NCBI GenBank assembly: GCA_903924465.1
Contig: CAIYBN010000082.1
Span: 124,001 to 188,000 of the forward strand
Reading direction: 5' to 3'
DNA: 64,000 nucleotides
Origin: an uncultured Myxococcales bacterium
GTDB taxonomy: Bacteria; Myxococcota_A; UBA9042
The position numbers and the translations under genes are program-made. Below, one piece after another: positions 44,783-53,570 of this stretch. The notes beneath the pieces are model-generated. The model saw nothing but the letters and a program-made list of their open reading frames with translations. It ran no database searches and was not told where the DNA came from. How positions within the stretch are numbered: the first letter of the stretch is position 1; the number at the start of each line of letters is the position of its first letter.

Positions 44783-44859
44783 TGGTGACCCCAGCGGGAT
44801 TTGAACCCGCGTTAACGGCGTGAAAGGCCGGTGTCCTAACCTGGTTAGACGATGGGGTC
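44783..44859 (-). tRNA. tRNA-Glu (anticodon UUC)
   Basis: Cloverleaf on the minus strand: acceptor GACCCCA (44853-44859) pairs with TGGGGTC (44787-44793), with D-arm, anticodon stem CGGC/GCCG, anticodon TTC at 44822-44824, T-arm GCGGGTTCAAATCCCGC and an encoded 3' CCA at 44783-44785. It lies 36 bp downstream of tRNA-Lys. Confidence 0.95.
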
Positions 44860-44895
44860 GTCGGTGAAAGCAAACGGAAACAACTGAACGGACGG

Positions 44896-44968
44896 TGAGC
44901 CGGGAGGGGTTCGAACCCTCGACCAACAGATTAAAAGTCTGCTGCTCTACCGGCTGAGCTACCGGCTC
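44896..44968 (-). tRNA. tRNA-Lys (anticodon UUU)
   Basis: Minus-strand cloverleaf: acceptor GAGCCGG (44962-44968) with CCGGCTC (44897-44903), discriminator A at 44896, D-arm TAGCTCAGCCGGTAGAGCA, anticodon loop CTTTTAA (UUU) and T-arm GAGGGTTCGAACCCCTC. The genomic 3' end reads ACCG, so CCA is not fully encoded and must be added. The tRNA precedes tRNA-Glu, and both follow tatA. Confidence 0.95.
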
Positions 44969-45103
44969 GCTGCGACCAACACGGGTGGCCTGTCGCGCAC
45001 CTGCTCGGACTCGCGCCGCCCGCGCTCGGCGAAGGGCCGGCGGAGTGTAAGGACGTCGCGCGATTCGGTCAAGGGCTCACGACCGGAGCGCGCGCGGATT
45101 GTC

Positions 45104-45310
45104 TCAGGACTTGTGTTCCTGGTCGCGGTCCAGCTTCGGCGTGGCGTCGATCTCGCCGCTCTGGGAAATCTCCCGTTCGGCATCGCGCTGGGCCTTCTTG
45201 AAGTTGCCGATCGCCTCGCCCAAGCCCTTGCCCAGCTGCGGCAGCTTGGTGGCGCCGAACATCACGACGATGATGCCAAAGATGACCAGCAGTTCCGTTG
45301 TGCCCAACAT
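45104..45310 (-). CDS. tatA: Twin-arginine translocase subunit TatA/E
   Basis: Single-pass inner-membrane component of the Tat pathway, which exports folded proteins. The protein is short at 68 residues: MLGTTELLVIFGIIVVMFGATKLPQLGKGLGEAIGNFKKAQ, with the N-terminal helix, the conserved FG hinge and the amphipathic helix. The ATG at 45310 has GGAG 6 nt upstream, and this start matches the family; the frame extends to 45442 but without a matching N-terminus. It lies downstream of rnc on the same strand, with a 152-bp gap. TatB and TatC are not in the window. Confidence 0.92.
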   Translation of the reverse strand: MLGTTELLVIFGIIVVMFGATKLPQLGKGLGEAIGNFKKAQRDAEREISQSGEIDATPKLDRDQEHKS

Positions 45311-45462
45311 GGCGCGCTCCAAGCCGAGCGTCTCGCGCTCCGTTAGCGTGATTCCTACAGAAACCATTCCGAACATGAATCCTCTGAGGAAGTTACGGGC
45401 GCTCCAGCCACTCGCTGGCCCGCAACTTTCGGCTTGAAGCATAGCACAACCGCACGTCGGCG

Positions 45463-46278
45463 CTATGCAATCCGCTCGTGCAATTGCCGGTAGAGCTCGG
45501 CCGCAGCGTCGTTCTCGGCGATCTTTTTGCTGCCACCTTCGCCGTGTGCCGTCAGCAGGGTGTCGCCCGACCGCGCGACTGCTGCCACGCGAAACCTGCG
45601 CGCGTGGACCGGACCTTCTTCACCTTCCAGCGTGTAATTCGGTGGTTGCAGTCCGGCGCGCTGAAGCAGCTCTTGCACTGCCGTCTTCCAATTCGCGGTG
45701 TTGGCGGACAGCGCGCCGGGATCCAGACCGTCGGACAGCTGCAGCTGCTCAATCATCAGCTCGATCGGCTCGCTGAACAGGCGCATCACGACTTCCCGCG
45801 CTGCATCGTAGCCACCGTCCAAGAACACTGCGCCGATCAACGCTTCCAGCGCGTCGGCGAGGACCGACGGACGATGGCGCCCCCCCGTCTGGTCTTCGCC
45901 GCGGCCCAATTTCAGCGCCAACCCGACGCCCAGGCGTTCAGCGATGACCGCGAGGCTCGACTCGCGCACCAGCTGCGACTTCATCACCGTCAGCTCGCCT
46001 TCCTTGCGGTCGGGGAGTCGCTGCACCAATTCCTGCGTGATCGTCAGGCCCAGCACGGCATCGCCGAGAAACTCCAGCCGTTGGTTGTCCTCGCCACCCG
46101 GCGCGTTTTCATTGCGCCAGGAGGGGTGCGTCGCCGCGGTGACCAGCAATTCGGGATCAGAAAAGCCATGGCCGAGCCGCGGCGCCAGCGCGCCAATGCC
46201 TGCGAGATAGTCGTGAACCGCGATCGCCGGGCGGGAAAGCCTGCGCTCCCGGTGCGTCATGTGCCGATCGTCGCTCAT
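45463..46278 (-). CDS. rnc: Ribonuclease III
   Basis: Double-strand-specific endoribonuclease that matures rRNA and some mRNAs, 271 residues. Catalytic domain: HPSWRNENAPG, signature NQRLEFLGDAVLGL with the metal-binding Glu and Asp, and ADALEALIGAVFLDGGYD with the second acidic pair. A dsRNA-binding domain closes it (NWKTAVQELLQRAGL to GGSKKIAENDAAAELYRQL). Its start overlaps the mnmA stop by 4 bp (ATGA), so it is coupled to mnmA. Confidence 0.94.
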   Translation of the reverse strand: MSDDRHMTHRERRLSRPAIAVHDYLAGIGALAPRLGHGFSDPELLVTAATHPSWRNENAPGGEDNQRLEFLGDAVLGLTITQELVQRLPDRKEGELTVMKSQLVRESSLAVIAERLGVGLALKLGRGEDQTGGRHRPSVLADALEALIGAVFLDGGYDAAREVVMRLFSEPIELMIEQLQLSDGLDPGALSANTANWKTAVQELLQRAGLQPPNYTLEGEEGPVHARRFRVAAVARSGDTLLTAHGEGGSKKIAENDAAAELYRQLHERIA

Positions 46279-47390
46279 GCCACCGCCCGTGATGCGTCGC
46301 TGATGATGCCGCCACCGAGTACGCGGTCGCCGTCAAAGAGCACGCCGCTCTGACCGCGCCCCGCCGCGAACAGGTCGTCCAGCACAGCCAGCGTGACGAC
46401 GCCGTCCGCGGACTGCTGGATCCGGGCTGGCACGGGCTTGCCGCGGTGGCGAACTTGTAACAAAAGTTCAGTATCAACAGGTGGTTCCGCGCCAACCCAC
46501 GACAGGTCGCGCAACTGCACGGTCGTCGCGCGCAGGGCTTCATGCGGGCCAACCACGATGGTGCCATCCGGGCGTTTGTCGACGACGTACCACGGCGGCG
46601 CTTCCGGATGCTGCGGCGGCAGGCCCAAACCGTGGCGTTGACCGACAGCGAAACCGGCGATGCCTGCGTGCCGGCCCAGTTGCGTGCCGGCCAAATCGAC
46701 GATCGCCCCGGGACGTGCGCCGCGGTGGCCAGCGACAAAATCGGCAGGGGTACTCGCAGCCACGAAGCAGACGTCCATCGATTCTCGCTTGTTGGCCACC
46801 GGAACGCCCAGCCGCGCCGCGTGACCACGCACTTGCGCTTTCTGCCACGTTCCCAGCGGAAAACGCACGAACTTGCCGACTTCGGGACTCAAAGGATGCA
46901 GAAAATACGACTGATCCTTCTGCGGATCAACGCCACGCCGCAGCACTGGCTGCCCGTGTTCGTCCAGGTCAAGACGGGCGTAGTGGCCGGTCGCCAACGC
47001 CTGCGCGCCCAACGCCCGAGCTTCCTGGACCAGCACTTCAAACTTGAGCGTGCGATTGCATTCCACGCATGGATTCGGCGTGTCACCGCGGTCGTAGTCG
47101 GCAACAAAACGGTCGATCACCACGCGGGCAAAGACTTCGCGCTCGTCCAGCGTGTAATGGCGAATGCCCAACTGCCAGGCAACCGACCGCGCGTCGCGGG
47201 CGTCCTCGGGTGCGCAACACGTGCCTGCGCGGCCGATCAGCGTTGGATCGACGTCATACAGCCTTGCGGTCAGGCCAAAGACTTCGTAGCCCGCTTCCAC
47301 CAGCAGCGCGGCCACCGCGCTGGAGTCCACGCCGCCCGACATGGCGACTGCGACGCGCGCGCCGACGGGCAGTCGCATGATCTTGCGCAT
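46275..47390 (-). CDS. mnmA: tRNA-specific 2-thiouridylase MnmA
   Basis: ATP-pyrophosphatase that puts sulfur on U34 of tRNA-Lys, -Glu and -Gln. PP-loop AMSGGVDSS, first catalytic Cys in NPCVECNRTLKF, GQRHGLGLPPQHPEAPPW block and second Cys in ESMDVCFVAA. ATG 47390 gives 371 residues, the usual size, whereas the open frame to 47486 would add a 32-residue extension with no counterpart; start choice is uncertain because no clear ribosome site is present. It lies between the cysteine desulfurase, the probable sulfur donor, and rnc. Confidence 0.93.
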   Translation of the reverse strand: MRKIMRLPVGARVAVAMSGGVDSSAVAALLVEAGYEVFGLTARLYDVDPTLIGRAGTCCAPEDARDARSVAWQLGIRHYTLDEREVFARVVIDRFVADYDRGDTPNPCVECNRTLKFEVLVQEARALGAQALATGHYARLDLDEHGQPVLRRGVDPQKDQSYFLHPLSPEVGKFVRFPLGTWQKAQVRGHAARLGVPVANKRESMDVCFVAASTPADFVAGHRGARPGAIVDLAGTQLGRHAGIAGFAVGQRHGLGLPPQHPEAPPWYVVDKRPDGTIVVGPHEALRATTVQLRDLSWVGAEPPVDTELLLQVRHRGKPVPARIQQSADGVVTLAVLDDLFAAGRGQSGVLFDGDRVLGGGIISDASRAVA

Positions 47391-47626
47391 TTCCGCAATC
47401 ACATCAGATGATTGGCGTATGTCTGCCGTGTCGGCCAGCAGGTCGGTCCATGGACGCGGTGATCGGGGCGACACGCAGGAAGTCATCGACGCAAACGGCG
47501 CCAGATGGCGCTCAACAGGACCGCAGGGCTGTACGGCCAGATAACCCTAGGCTACCACACTGAAGACTTCCTGCAACGGATTTGCCGGCAAACAGCGACT
47601 CGGCCGCGGCAATTCCGTCGCGACGG

Positions 47627-48772
47627 TCACGAAGCCCGACAGCGGGCGATCAGCCCAGGCAGCACGCGCAGGACCGCGGCAATTTCTGCCTCAGTCGTGC
47701 CTGAATGGAGCGAAAACCGAACGCCCGCGCGCGCCTGGGCGACTGATTGACCACACGCGACGAGCACGTGCGACGGTTCGTGCGTGCCCGACGCACAGGC
47801 GGCACCGGCTGAAACGCAGATGTTCTCCAGGTCCAGGGCCCGCACCACGCGCGCGCCGTCGATACCAGACCACGCGACGTTCAGCACGTGGCCTGTTTCC
47901 TCCTCCGCAAGCACGTCGCCATGGCGACCAAGAGGTTCCGTGGCTTGCATGCCCTGCCACAGCCGGTCGCGCAGTGCCCGCAACCGCGGCATCGCCGCCA
48001 GCCGTTCCGCCAACTCATCGAAGGCGGCCGCCATGCCGATTGCCCCCAGCAGATTCTCTGTCCCGCCGCGCAGGCCATCTTCCTGATGCCCGGCAACGAG
48101 CGGCTGGATCTGCTGGCCGCGGCGCAACCACAGGGCCCCGATGCCGGGCGGACCGCCGACTTTGTGGGCGGACAAGCTGGCCAGATCCACGTCCCACGCG
48201 TTCAGGTCGACCGCGATCCGCCCTGGCGCCTGCGTCGCGTCGCAATGAAAAACCGCACCAGCGGCGTGCGCCATCCGGGCCAGTTCGCCGATGGGATAGT
48301 GCCCGCCGAGTTCGTTCTGGACCGCCAGAATGCTGACCAGCGTCGTTGGTTCCCGCAACGCTTCCGCATACGCCGTCAGGTTGAGCCGTCCCTGGCGATC
48401 CACGGGCACCACCACGACCTCGACACCGCCCACGCGGAGCTTCTTGACCAGCTCGCCGATCGACGGGTGTTCCACCGCGCTGGTCACGACGCGCACGGCG
48501 TGCTTCACACGACGTTCAGTGATGACACCATGCCAGGCCAATGCGTTGGCTTCGGTCGCGCCGCTCGTGAACACGATCTTGCCGCCCGCGCCGCCCACCG
48601 CATTCAGCACCCGCGCGCGCGCCTGCTCCAGATGGGCGCGCGCCATCTGGCCAGGCGCATGCAGCGACGACGGATTGGCGAAAACCTGCGCCATCGCTGC
48701 GGTCATCGCTTCCTTGACGTGCTGGCTGAGCGGTGTCGTCGCATTGGCGTCGAGGTAAATCATCGGAAACAT
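47627..48772 (-). CDS. Cysteine desulfurase (IscS/NifS family)
   Basis: PLP enzyme that removes sulfur from cysteine as a persulfide for Fe-S clusters and thiolated tRNA. Length 381. The N-terminal MIYLDANATTPL is family-typical, the Schiff-base lysine is K204 in SLSAHKVGGPPGIG, and the persulfide cysteine is C326 in SAGAACASG, with NELGG at residues 153-157. ATG 48772 has TGAGG 5 nt upstream. It is 236 bp upstream of mnmA on the same strand, so it probably supplies its sulfur. No iscU or regulator is nearby. Confidence 0.92.
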   Translation of the reverse strand: MFPMIYLDANATTPLSQHVKEAMTAAMAQVFANPSSLHAPGQMARAHLEQARARVLNAVGGAGGKIVFTSGATEANALAWHGVITERRVKHAVRVVTSAVEHPSIGELVKKLRVGGVEVVVVPVDRQGRLNLTAYAEALREPTTLVSILAVQNELGGHYPIGELARMAHAAGAVFHCDATQAPGRIAVDLNAWDVDLASLSAHKVGGPPGIGALWLRRGQQIQPLVAGHQEDGLRGGTENLLGAIGMAAAFDELAERLAAMPRLRALRDRLWQGMQATEPLGRHGDVLAEEETGHVLNVAWSGIDGARVVRALDLENICVSAGAACASGTHEPSHVLVACGQSVAQARAGVRFSLHSGTTEAEIAAVLRVLPGLIARCRAS

Positions 48773-48843
48773 GGCCTCAGTTGGTTGACGGAAACGCCCA
48801 GTCGTCGTGAAATGCAGCCCCGTCCGAAACGGGGAGGGCAACC

Positions 48844-50805
48844 GTGGTAGCATTGCACGCAAACGAACGATCTGGAACTTGTCGCGTCGCAGGACGCTGG
48901 GCGAACGCGTTGCTGGTGGCTGCCGGGCTGCTGTCGGGACACGCAGCACTTGCCGTCGAAGCGACGGAGGCGCCCGCCGCGGTGTCGCCGACAACGGGTG
49001 GCTCGTTGCTCGAGCAAATGGATTCCGGCACGCCAGCGGCGACGACGACGTCCAGCGGCACCACGTGGGACGTGCCCGTTGCGCCGCCCGGACCGACGTA
49101 CCCGTACATTGAACACCACGGCTACTTTCGCTTTCGACCGGACCTGATCAGCAATGGTCACTTGGGCCAAGCTGCGGTCAATGCGTCGCAGGCGAACAAG
49201 GTGGTGACGACGAGCGCGATCCTGCCGCCGCTGTCGCTCTGGCCGTCCAACAACGCGGGCTCGCAATACGCGGCGCAGGTCGGCAGCGCGGCCGGTGAGT
49301 CGACGCTGGCCGGTGCCAACATGCGCATCCGCTTTGCGCCGACCATCCATCTGAGCGACAGCATCCGCATCTACACGACCTTCGACATCATGGACAACTA
49401 CGTGATGGGCAGCAGCCCGGACTACGCCGGCGCCTTGCAGCGTCCCGATGTGCCGTTGGTTGCGTTCAGCACGTCGATGCGTCCGGGTGTCATCGCGGTG
49501 AAAGAAGCCTACGCCGAGTGGAAGACCATGCTCGGCGTGCTGCGCATCGGTCGGCAATCGTCCAACTGGGGCTTGGGCATCTTTGCCAATGGCGGCGGCG
49601 GCGACGGCTGGGATGGCGGCCGTCCAACCGAGTACTACGGCGGCCCGCGCCAGACTTGGGAAGGCAGCGGCTACGACGCGGATTTCGCCAGCTACGCGGA
49701 TCGCATCGCGTTTGTGACCAAGCTGGGCCCCGCTTACGTGGCGCTGTCCTACGATTTCGCCTCCCAGGGGCTGACGGCGATCGACACGACCCGGCCCGAC
49801 GGCCAAGCGCGCGACATGGAGGAATCGGACGACGTGCGTCAGGCGTCGATCGCCATCTTCTCCAAGCCGATGACGCCCACCGAAGTGGCAGCACGCAAGA
49901 CCGCGCTGCTGGACGATCACAAGTCGGTCTTCGACTGGGGCGTCTACGGCATGTACCGCTCGCAGACCAACGATCTGGCGAGCAATACCTCGACGGCGGA
50001 CCTGACGCTGAACGATGCACTGAAGAGCAAGTCGAATCAGCAGCTGATGCCGCGTGGCGCGAAGGCGTACGCCGGCGACTTGTGGCTTCGGTATGAAAAG
50101 CGCATTGCGTTCACCCGTCGACTGGTCATTGAAATGGAAGCGGCGATGCTGGCGGGCCACGTTGACGACGCCAACACGCTGCTCGGCAGTCCGCCAAAAG
50201 CCCGCGAAATCATGATGTATGGCGGTGCGATCAAGTCCGCCTTCCAGAACGAAGGCATCGGCGTCTATTTTGAAACGGGCCTGGCCAGCGGCGACGACAC
50301 CGGCTGCTTTGGCGTCTATCCGGTCGCTGGCGACGCTGGCTGCACGCTCTCCACCGCCGACGGCAAGGTCAACGACAGCATCACCGCATTCAAGTTCCAC
50401 AAGAACTTCCGCGTGGACAACCTGCTGTTCCGCGACATCATCGGCGCGGTCACCAACGCGGTCTATTTCAAGCCGACGTTCTCCATCAACGCCTATCCGT
50501 TCTATTCGCCGCAGCAATTGGGCCTCGACGTCTCGGTGCTCAAAGCCATCGCGATGAACGCGGCGGGCACGCCCGGCGGCGGTTCGGACATCGGCTGGGA
50601 ATTCGACGCGCGCGGCTTTCTCGGCCAGAAAGGCCTCTTCTTGGCGCAAGTTACGTTCGCGTATGCCGTCACAGGCGACGCGTTCAACCTGAAAAATGGC
50701 TGGTACGGCGCGCAGGTCGACAGCACCAACACGGTCAACGGGGTCAAGGTCATCGTGCCCGAGAACGCGTGGCGCATCCTGGGCCACTTGGCGCTGATGT
50801 TCTGA
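48844..50805 (+). CDS. TIGR04551-like outer-membrane beta-barrel protein
   Basis: Protein of 653 residues, probably an outer-membrane barrel. It starts at GTG 48844 with a strong GGGGAGGG site. A signal peptide ends at SGHAALAVEA; a Thr/Pro linker follows, then YPYIEHHGYFRFRPDLISNGHLGQA and long alternating strands such as ANMRIRFAPTIHLSDSIRIYTTFDIMDNYVMG and KEAYAEWKTMLGVLRIGRQSSNWGLGIF, ending with aromatic ALMF. The pattern agrees with the deltaproteobacterial TIGR04551 family, whose function is not known. It is divergent from the cysteine desulfurase gene and precedes lysA. Confidence 0.8.
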   Translation: MVALHANERSGTCRVAGRWANALLVAAGLLSGHAALAVEATEAPAAVSPTTGGSLLEQMDSGTPAATTTSSGTTWDVPVAPPGPTYPYIEHHGYFRFRPDLISNGHLGQAAVNASQANKVVTTSAILPPLSLWPSNNAGSQYAAQVGSAAGESTLAGANMRIRFAPTIHLSDSIRIYTTFDIMDNYVMGSSPDYAGALQRPDVPLVAFSTSMRPGVIAVKEAYAEWKTMLGVLRIGRQSSNWGLGIFANGGGGDGWDGGRPTEYYGGPRQTWEGSGYDADFASYADRIAFVTKLGPAYVALSYDFASQGLTAIDTTRPDGQARDMEESDDVRQASIAIFSKPMTPTEVAARKTALLDDHKSVFDWGVYGMYRSQTNDLASNTSTADLTLNDALKSKSNQQLMPRGAKAYAGDLWLRYEKRIAFTRRLVIEMEAAMLAGHVDDANTLLGSPPKAREIMMYGGAIKSAFQNEGIGVYFETGLASGDDTGCFGVYPVAGDAGCTLSTADGKVNDSITAFKFHKNFRVDNLLFRDIIGAVTNAVYFKPTFSINAYPFYSPQQLGLDVSVLKAIAMNAAGTPGGGSDIGWEFDARGFLGQKGLFLAQVTFAYAVTGDAFNLKNGWYGAQVDSTNTVNGVKVIVPENAWRILGHLALMF

Positions 50806-50913
50806 CTTGCGCGTCGCTGGTTGGCTGCTCCACGGCTCACGTCCTCGCGGCTCCACGCGCCGTGCGCTGTGGTCCTGACGGAGCGCTTTGCAATCCGTTG
50901 AGTCGAGGATAGC

Positions 50914-52173
50914 GTGAACCATTTCCAGAGAAAGAACGGCGAGTTGTTCGCCGAAGACGTGTCCCTGACGCAGCTCGCCGAAGCGGTGGGCACGCCGACG
51001 TACGTCTATTCGCAGGCGACCATCACGCGACATTTTCACGCGGTGGATCAGGCGCTTGCGGGAATTCCGCATACGGTATGCTACGCCGTCAAGGCGTGTT
51101 CCAATCTCGCCGTATTGTCCTTGCTCGGGCGACTGGGCTCTGGCTTTGACATTGTGTCGCTCGGCGAACTGCGCCGCGTGCAGGCGGCGGGCGGCGATGC
51201 CGGCAAGATCGTGTTTTCCGGCGTCGGCAAGCGCGATGACGAATTGGCTGCGGCGTTGGCCGCTGGCGTCCATTGCTTGAACGTGGAGTCAGCCGGTGAA
51301 CTCGCGCGCATCGAGCGCGTGGCGCGTGCCTTGGGCGTGCGCGCGCCGGTGAGCCTGCGCGTCAATCCGGATGTGGATCCCAAGACGCACAAGTACATCG
51401 CGACCGGGCTGCGTGAATCCAAGTTTGGCATCGCGATGCCGGACGCCCGCGCCCTGTATTTTCAGGCCGCGGCCAGCGACCACATGCGCGTCGTGGGCGT
51501 GGATTGTCACATCGGTTCGCAGATCCTGGAGCTGGCGCCATTCGCTGAAGCGATCGCCAAGATCCTTGAACTGGTTGCGGATTTGCGAACGGACGGCATC
51601 GCGCTCGAACACATCGACGTCGGCGGCGGTCTGGGCATCACCTACGACGCAGAGACGCCGGTCAGTCCAAGTGTCTGGGGCGAGACGGTGAAGTCACTCG
51701 TTGCGGGTTCCGGGCTGCACATCATCGTCGAGCCGGGTCGTGTGATTGTCGGCAACGCCGGGCTGCTGCTGACACGCGTGATTGGCAAAAAGCAGCATGT
51801 CGACAAGGAATTCGTGATTGTCGACGCGGCGATGAACGACCTGATTCGGCCGGCGCTGTACGACGCCTTTCACGCCATTGAACCTGTCGTCGCGCACGCC
51901 GGTCGCGCCGTGCACACCGTCGATGTCGTGGGCCCTGTGTGTGAGTCGGGCGATTTTCTTGCGGTCGATCGGCCCTTGCCGGAAGTGCAGGAAGGCGAGT
52001 TGCTGGGCGTGTTTGGGACTGGCGCATACGGCATGGCGATGGCGTCCAACTACAACTCGCGGCCCCGGCCAGCGGAAGTCCTGGTGAGCGGCGCGCAATG
52101 GGCCGTCGTGCGGCCGCGGGAGACCCTGGAAGCGCTGTGGCAAGGCGAAGTGGTCGCGGACTTGGGCGATTGA
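50914..52173 (+). CDS. lysA: Diaminopimelate decarboxylase
   Basis: Last enzyme of lysine synthesis; decarboxylates meso-diaminopimelate to L-lysine. PLP fold-type III, 419 residues. PLP lysine K60 in TVCYAVKACSN, the HIGSQ block (DCHIGSQI), IDVGGGLGI, EPGRVIVGNAG and the CESGDFLA block with the active-site Cys near residue 343. It starts at GTG 50914 with GAGGA 7 nt upstream. It is 108 bp downstream of the barrel protein and just upstream of the pilin-operon regulatory region. It is unlinked to dapB at 9260. Confidence 0.94.
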   Translation: MNHFQRKNGELFAEDVSLTQLAEAVGTPTYVYSQATITRHFHAVDQALAGIPHTVCYAVKACSNLAVLSLLGRLGSGFDIVSLGELRRVQAAGGDAGKIVFSGVGKRDDELAAALAAGVHCLNVESAGELARIERVARALGVRAPVSLRVNPDVDPKTHKYIATGLRESKFGIAMPDARALYFQAAASDHMRVVGVDCHIGSQILELAPFAEAIAKILELVADLRTDGIALEHIDVGGGLGITYDAETPVSPSVWGETVKSLVAGSGLHIIVEPGRVIVGNAGLLLTRVIGKKQHVDKEFVIVDAAMNDLIRPALYDAFHAIEPVVAHAGRAVHTVDVVGPVCESGDFLAVDRPLPEVQEGELLGVFGTGAYGMAMASNYNSRPRPAEVLVSGAQWAVVRPRETLEALWQGEVVADLGD

Positions 52174-52180
52174 ACAGCGC

Positions 52181-52227
52181 AGAAGTCCGCAAATGAATGA
52201 AGAAGTGCGCAACTATTGCGGCATTCT
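52181..52227 (+). promoter_or_regulatory. Array of three 12-bp sites upstream of the sigma-54 promoter
   Basis: AGAAGTCCGCAA (52181-52192) and AGAAGTGCGCAA (52201-52212) match 11/12 and start exactly 20 bp apart. A third, inverted copy, TTGCGGCATTCT (52216-52227), matches 10/12. They lie about 85-130 bp before the predicted transcription start, the usual position of enhancer-binding-protein sites. The activator is not encoded in the window. The array begins 8 bp after the lysA stop. Confidence 0.5.
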
Positions 52228-52285
52228 CTGATGTCAGTTGAAATCAAGTCCATGAATTTGCGCTGGAACAGGACTGCTGCCATTC

Positions 52286-52301
52286 TGGCACGGCACTTGC
52301 T
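52286..52301 (+). promoter_or_regulatory. Sigma-54 (RpoN) promoter of the pilin operon
   Basis: TGGCACGGCACTTGCT matches the -24/-12 consensus TGGCAC-N5-TTGCW perfectly, with GG and GC separated by 10 nt. Transcription should start near 52312, about 36 nt ahead of the first pilin ATG. Sigma-54 control of pilin genes is well established in other bacteria (for example PilR-dependent pilA), which supports the assignment. Confidence 0.75.
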
Positions 52302-52347
52302 GCGTATCACCGCGTAGGCAGGGCAAAGGCGCTGGCCGGTGGGGCGG

Positions 52348-52989
52348 ATGAAGTCAGAATCCACACATCCAGAACGGGGATCGACGCTGATCGAGCTGAT
52401 GGTCGGGTTGGCGATTCTCTCCGTGCTGGCCGGTCTCGCCGTGCCGGGTGTGATGTCGCTGTGGCGGAGCTACAACGTGCGCGCGGCTGCCGATGACCTG
52501 ATTCAGGCTGTGGATTTCGCCCGCACGCAAGCCCAATCCAACCGGCGTGCCTATGTGGTCGCACTCGGTGGTTTGGCCAATGGCGCGGCGCTGAAATTTG
52601 ACGTGTGGCAAGGGACGGGCACGACCTGTACCTCCTGGGTGGGTGGGCAGAAGGTCCGCACGATCGACTATACTCCAGGGAATATCAAGCATTTGAGCCC
52701 TGTCCAGGTCAGCCGGTTTGCGCCGTCCGATCTGACGACGGCGGCCGCGCATATCTGCATCAAGCCGGACGGGCGTGTGCTGCGCGCGGACGTGTCGCTG
52801 CCCTTTTCGCCGCCGACCGGTAGCAAGCTGGGGGCAGGTGACGTGGTGATTGAGCTCGCGCGCGTCGAAGGCACCTTGGTCCTTGGCACGCCGGTCCAGG
52901 TGCAGATTGGCTACAACGGCACGGCGCGGATCGTGGTGGGGCGGCCGATCGACGAATTGCAGGGCAGCGGCTCAGGGGGCAATCCATGA
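52348..52989 (+). CDS. Type IV pilus minor pilin (GspH/FimT-like)
   Basis: Minor pilin or pseudopilin of 213 residues. Prepilin motif: short leader MKSESTHPERG, cleavage after G11, then STLIELMVGLAI with Glu at mature position +5 (E16). The body has the GspH-like core NGAALKFDV and a C-terminal beta region. ATG 52348 is used; GTG 52339 is also possible. It is the first gene after the sigma-54 promoter, and its stop overlaps the next start by 4 bp. Confidence 0.87.
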   Translation: MKSESTHPERGSTLIELMVGLAILSVLAGLAVPGVMSLWRSYNVRAAADDLIQAVDFARTQAQSNRRAYVVALGGLANGAALKFDVWQGTGTTCTSWVGGQKVRTIDYTPGNIKHLSPVQVSRFAPSDLTTAAAHICIKPDGRVLRADVSLPFSPPTGSKLGAGDVVIELARVEGTLVLGTPVQVQIGYNGTARIVVGRPIDELQGSGSGGNP

Positions 52990-53570
52990 CGGACCTCCGC
53001 AACCAGCGTGGCTTTTCGATGGTGGAACTGCTCGTGGCGGCGACCGTTGCGCTCATCGGCCTGTATGCCAGCTTGAGCATGGCGATGTACGCGCTGCACG
53101 CCAACCAGGAACGGCGCGATGCCATTGCGGCCGAGCAATACGCCGAGCACGTGCTCTCGACGATTCAGGCCGAGGCGGTGTTCTGGACGGACGTGCTGCC
53201 GCCGCAAGTGGGCTGGTACTTGTACCGCCTCCCGGCTTTCGTTCCGAGCGCGACGACTGGCTGGCAGTTGGTGCCGGGCACGGATCAGGCGGACGACAAG
53301 CGCGTCGGCCGGATGGGCGCGGATTGGGTCTATGATGGCGGCATCCGCTTCGAGATTCCGGCAGAACGCGGCACCAATTACTGTGGCTTCTGGCGCCTGA
53401 CGTGGGTAGCAGACTCGCTCGTGCGCGCCGATGTGAAGGTCGCATGGCAGCGGCCGCAGCTGAACGTGGACAAGTACAAGGCGTGTCCTGTGACGATGAC
53501 GGATGACGTAGGCAACGTCGGCACGATCACCCTGCCGGCCATGGTCATGAAGAATGTCTATGTGCAATAA
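52986..53570 (+). CDS. Type IV pilus minor pilin (PilV-like)
   Basis: Minor pilin of 194 residues. Prepilin signature MTDLRNQRG, cleaved at G9, then FSMVELLVAATVALIGL with Glu at +5 (E14). The body contains two Cys (YCGFW and KACPVTM) that may pair. It overlaps the first pilin by 4 bp and the third by 17 bp. It probably primes pilus assembly together with its neighbours. Confidence 0.88.
   Translation: MTDLRNQRGFSMVELLVAATVALIGLYASLSMAMYALHANQERRDAIAAEQYAEHVLSTIQAEAVFWTDVLPPQVGWYLYRLPAFVPSATTGWQLVPGTDQADDKRVGRMGADWVYDGGIRFEIPAERGTNYCGFWRLTWVADSLVRADVKVAWQRPQLNVDKYKACPVTMTDDVGNVGTITLPAMVMKNVYVQ

Noticed and set aside
45104..45442. Longer TatA start at 45442
   Set aside because: The extra N-terminus has no TatA similarity; the GGAG-supported ATG at 45310 restores the normal family start.
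48760..51273. Minus-strand frame of 837 codons over the barrel protein and lysA
   Set aside because: lysA and the barrel protein have signal and active-site motifs; the opposite frame has none.
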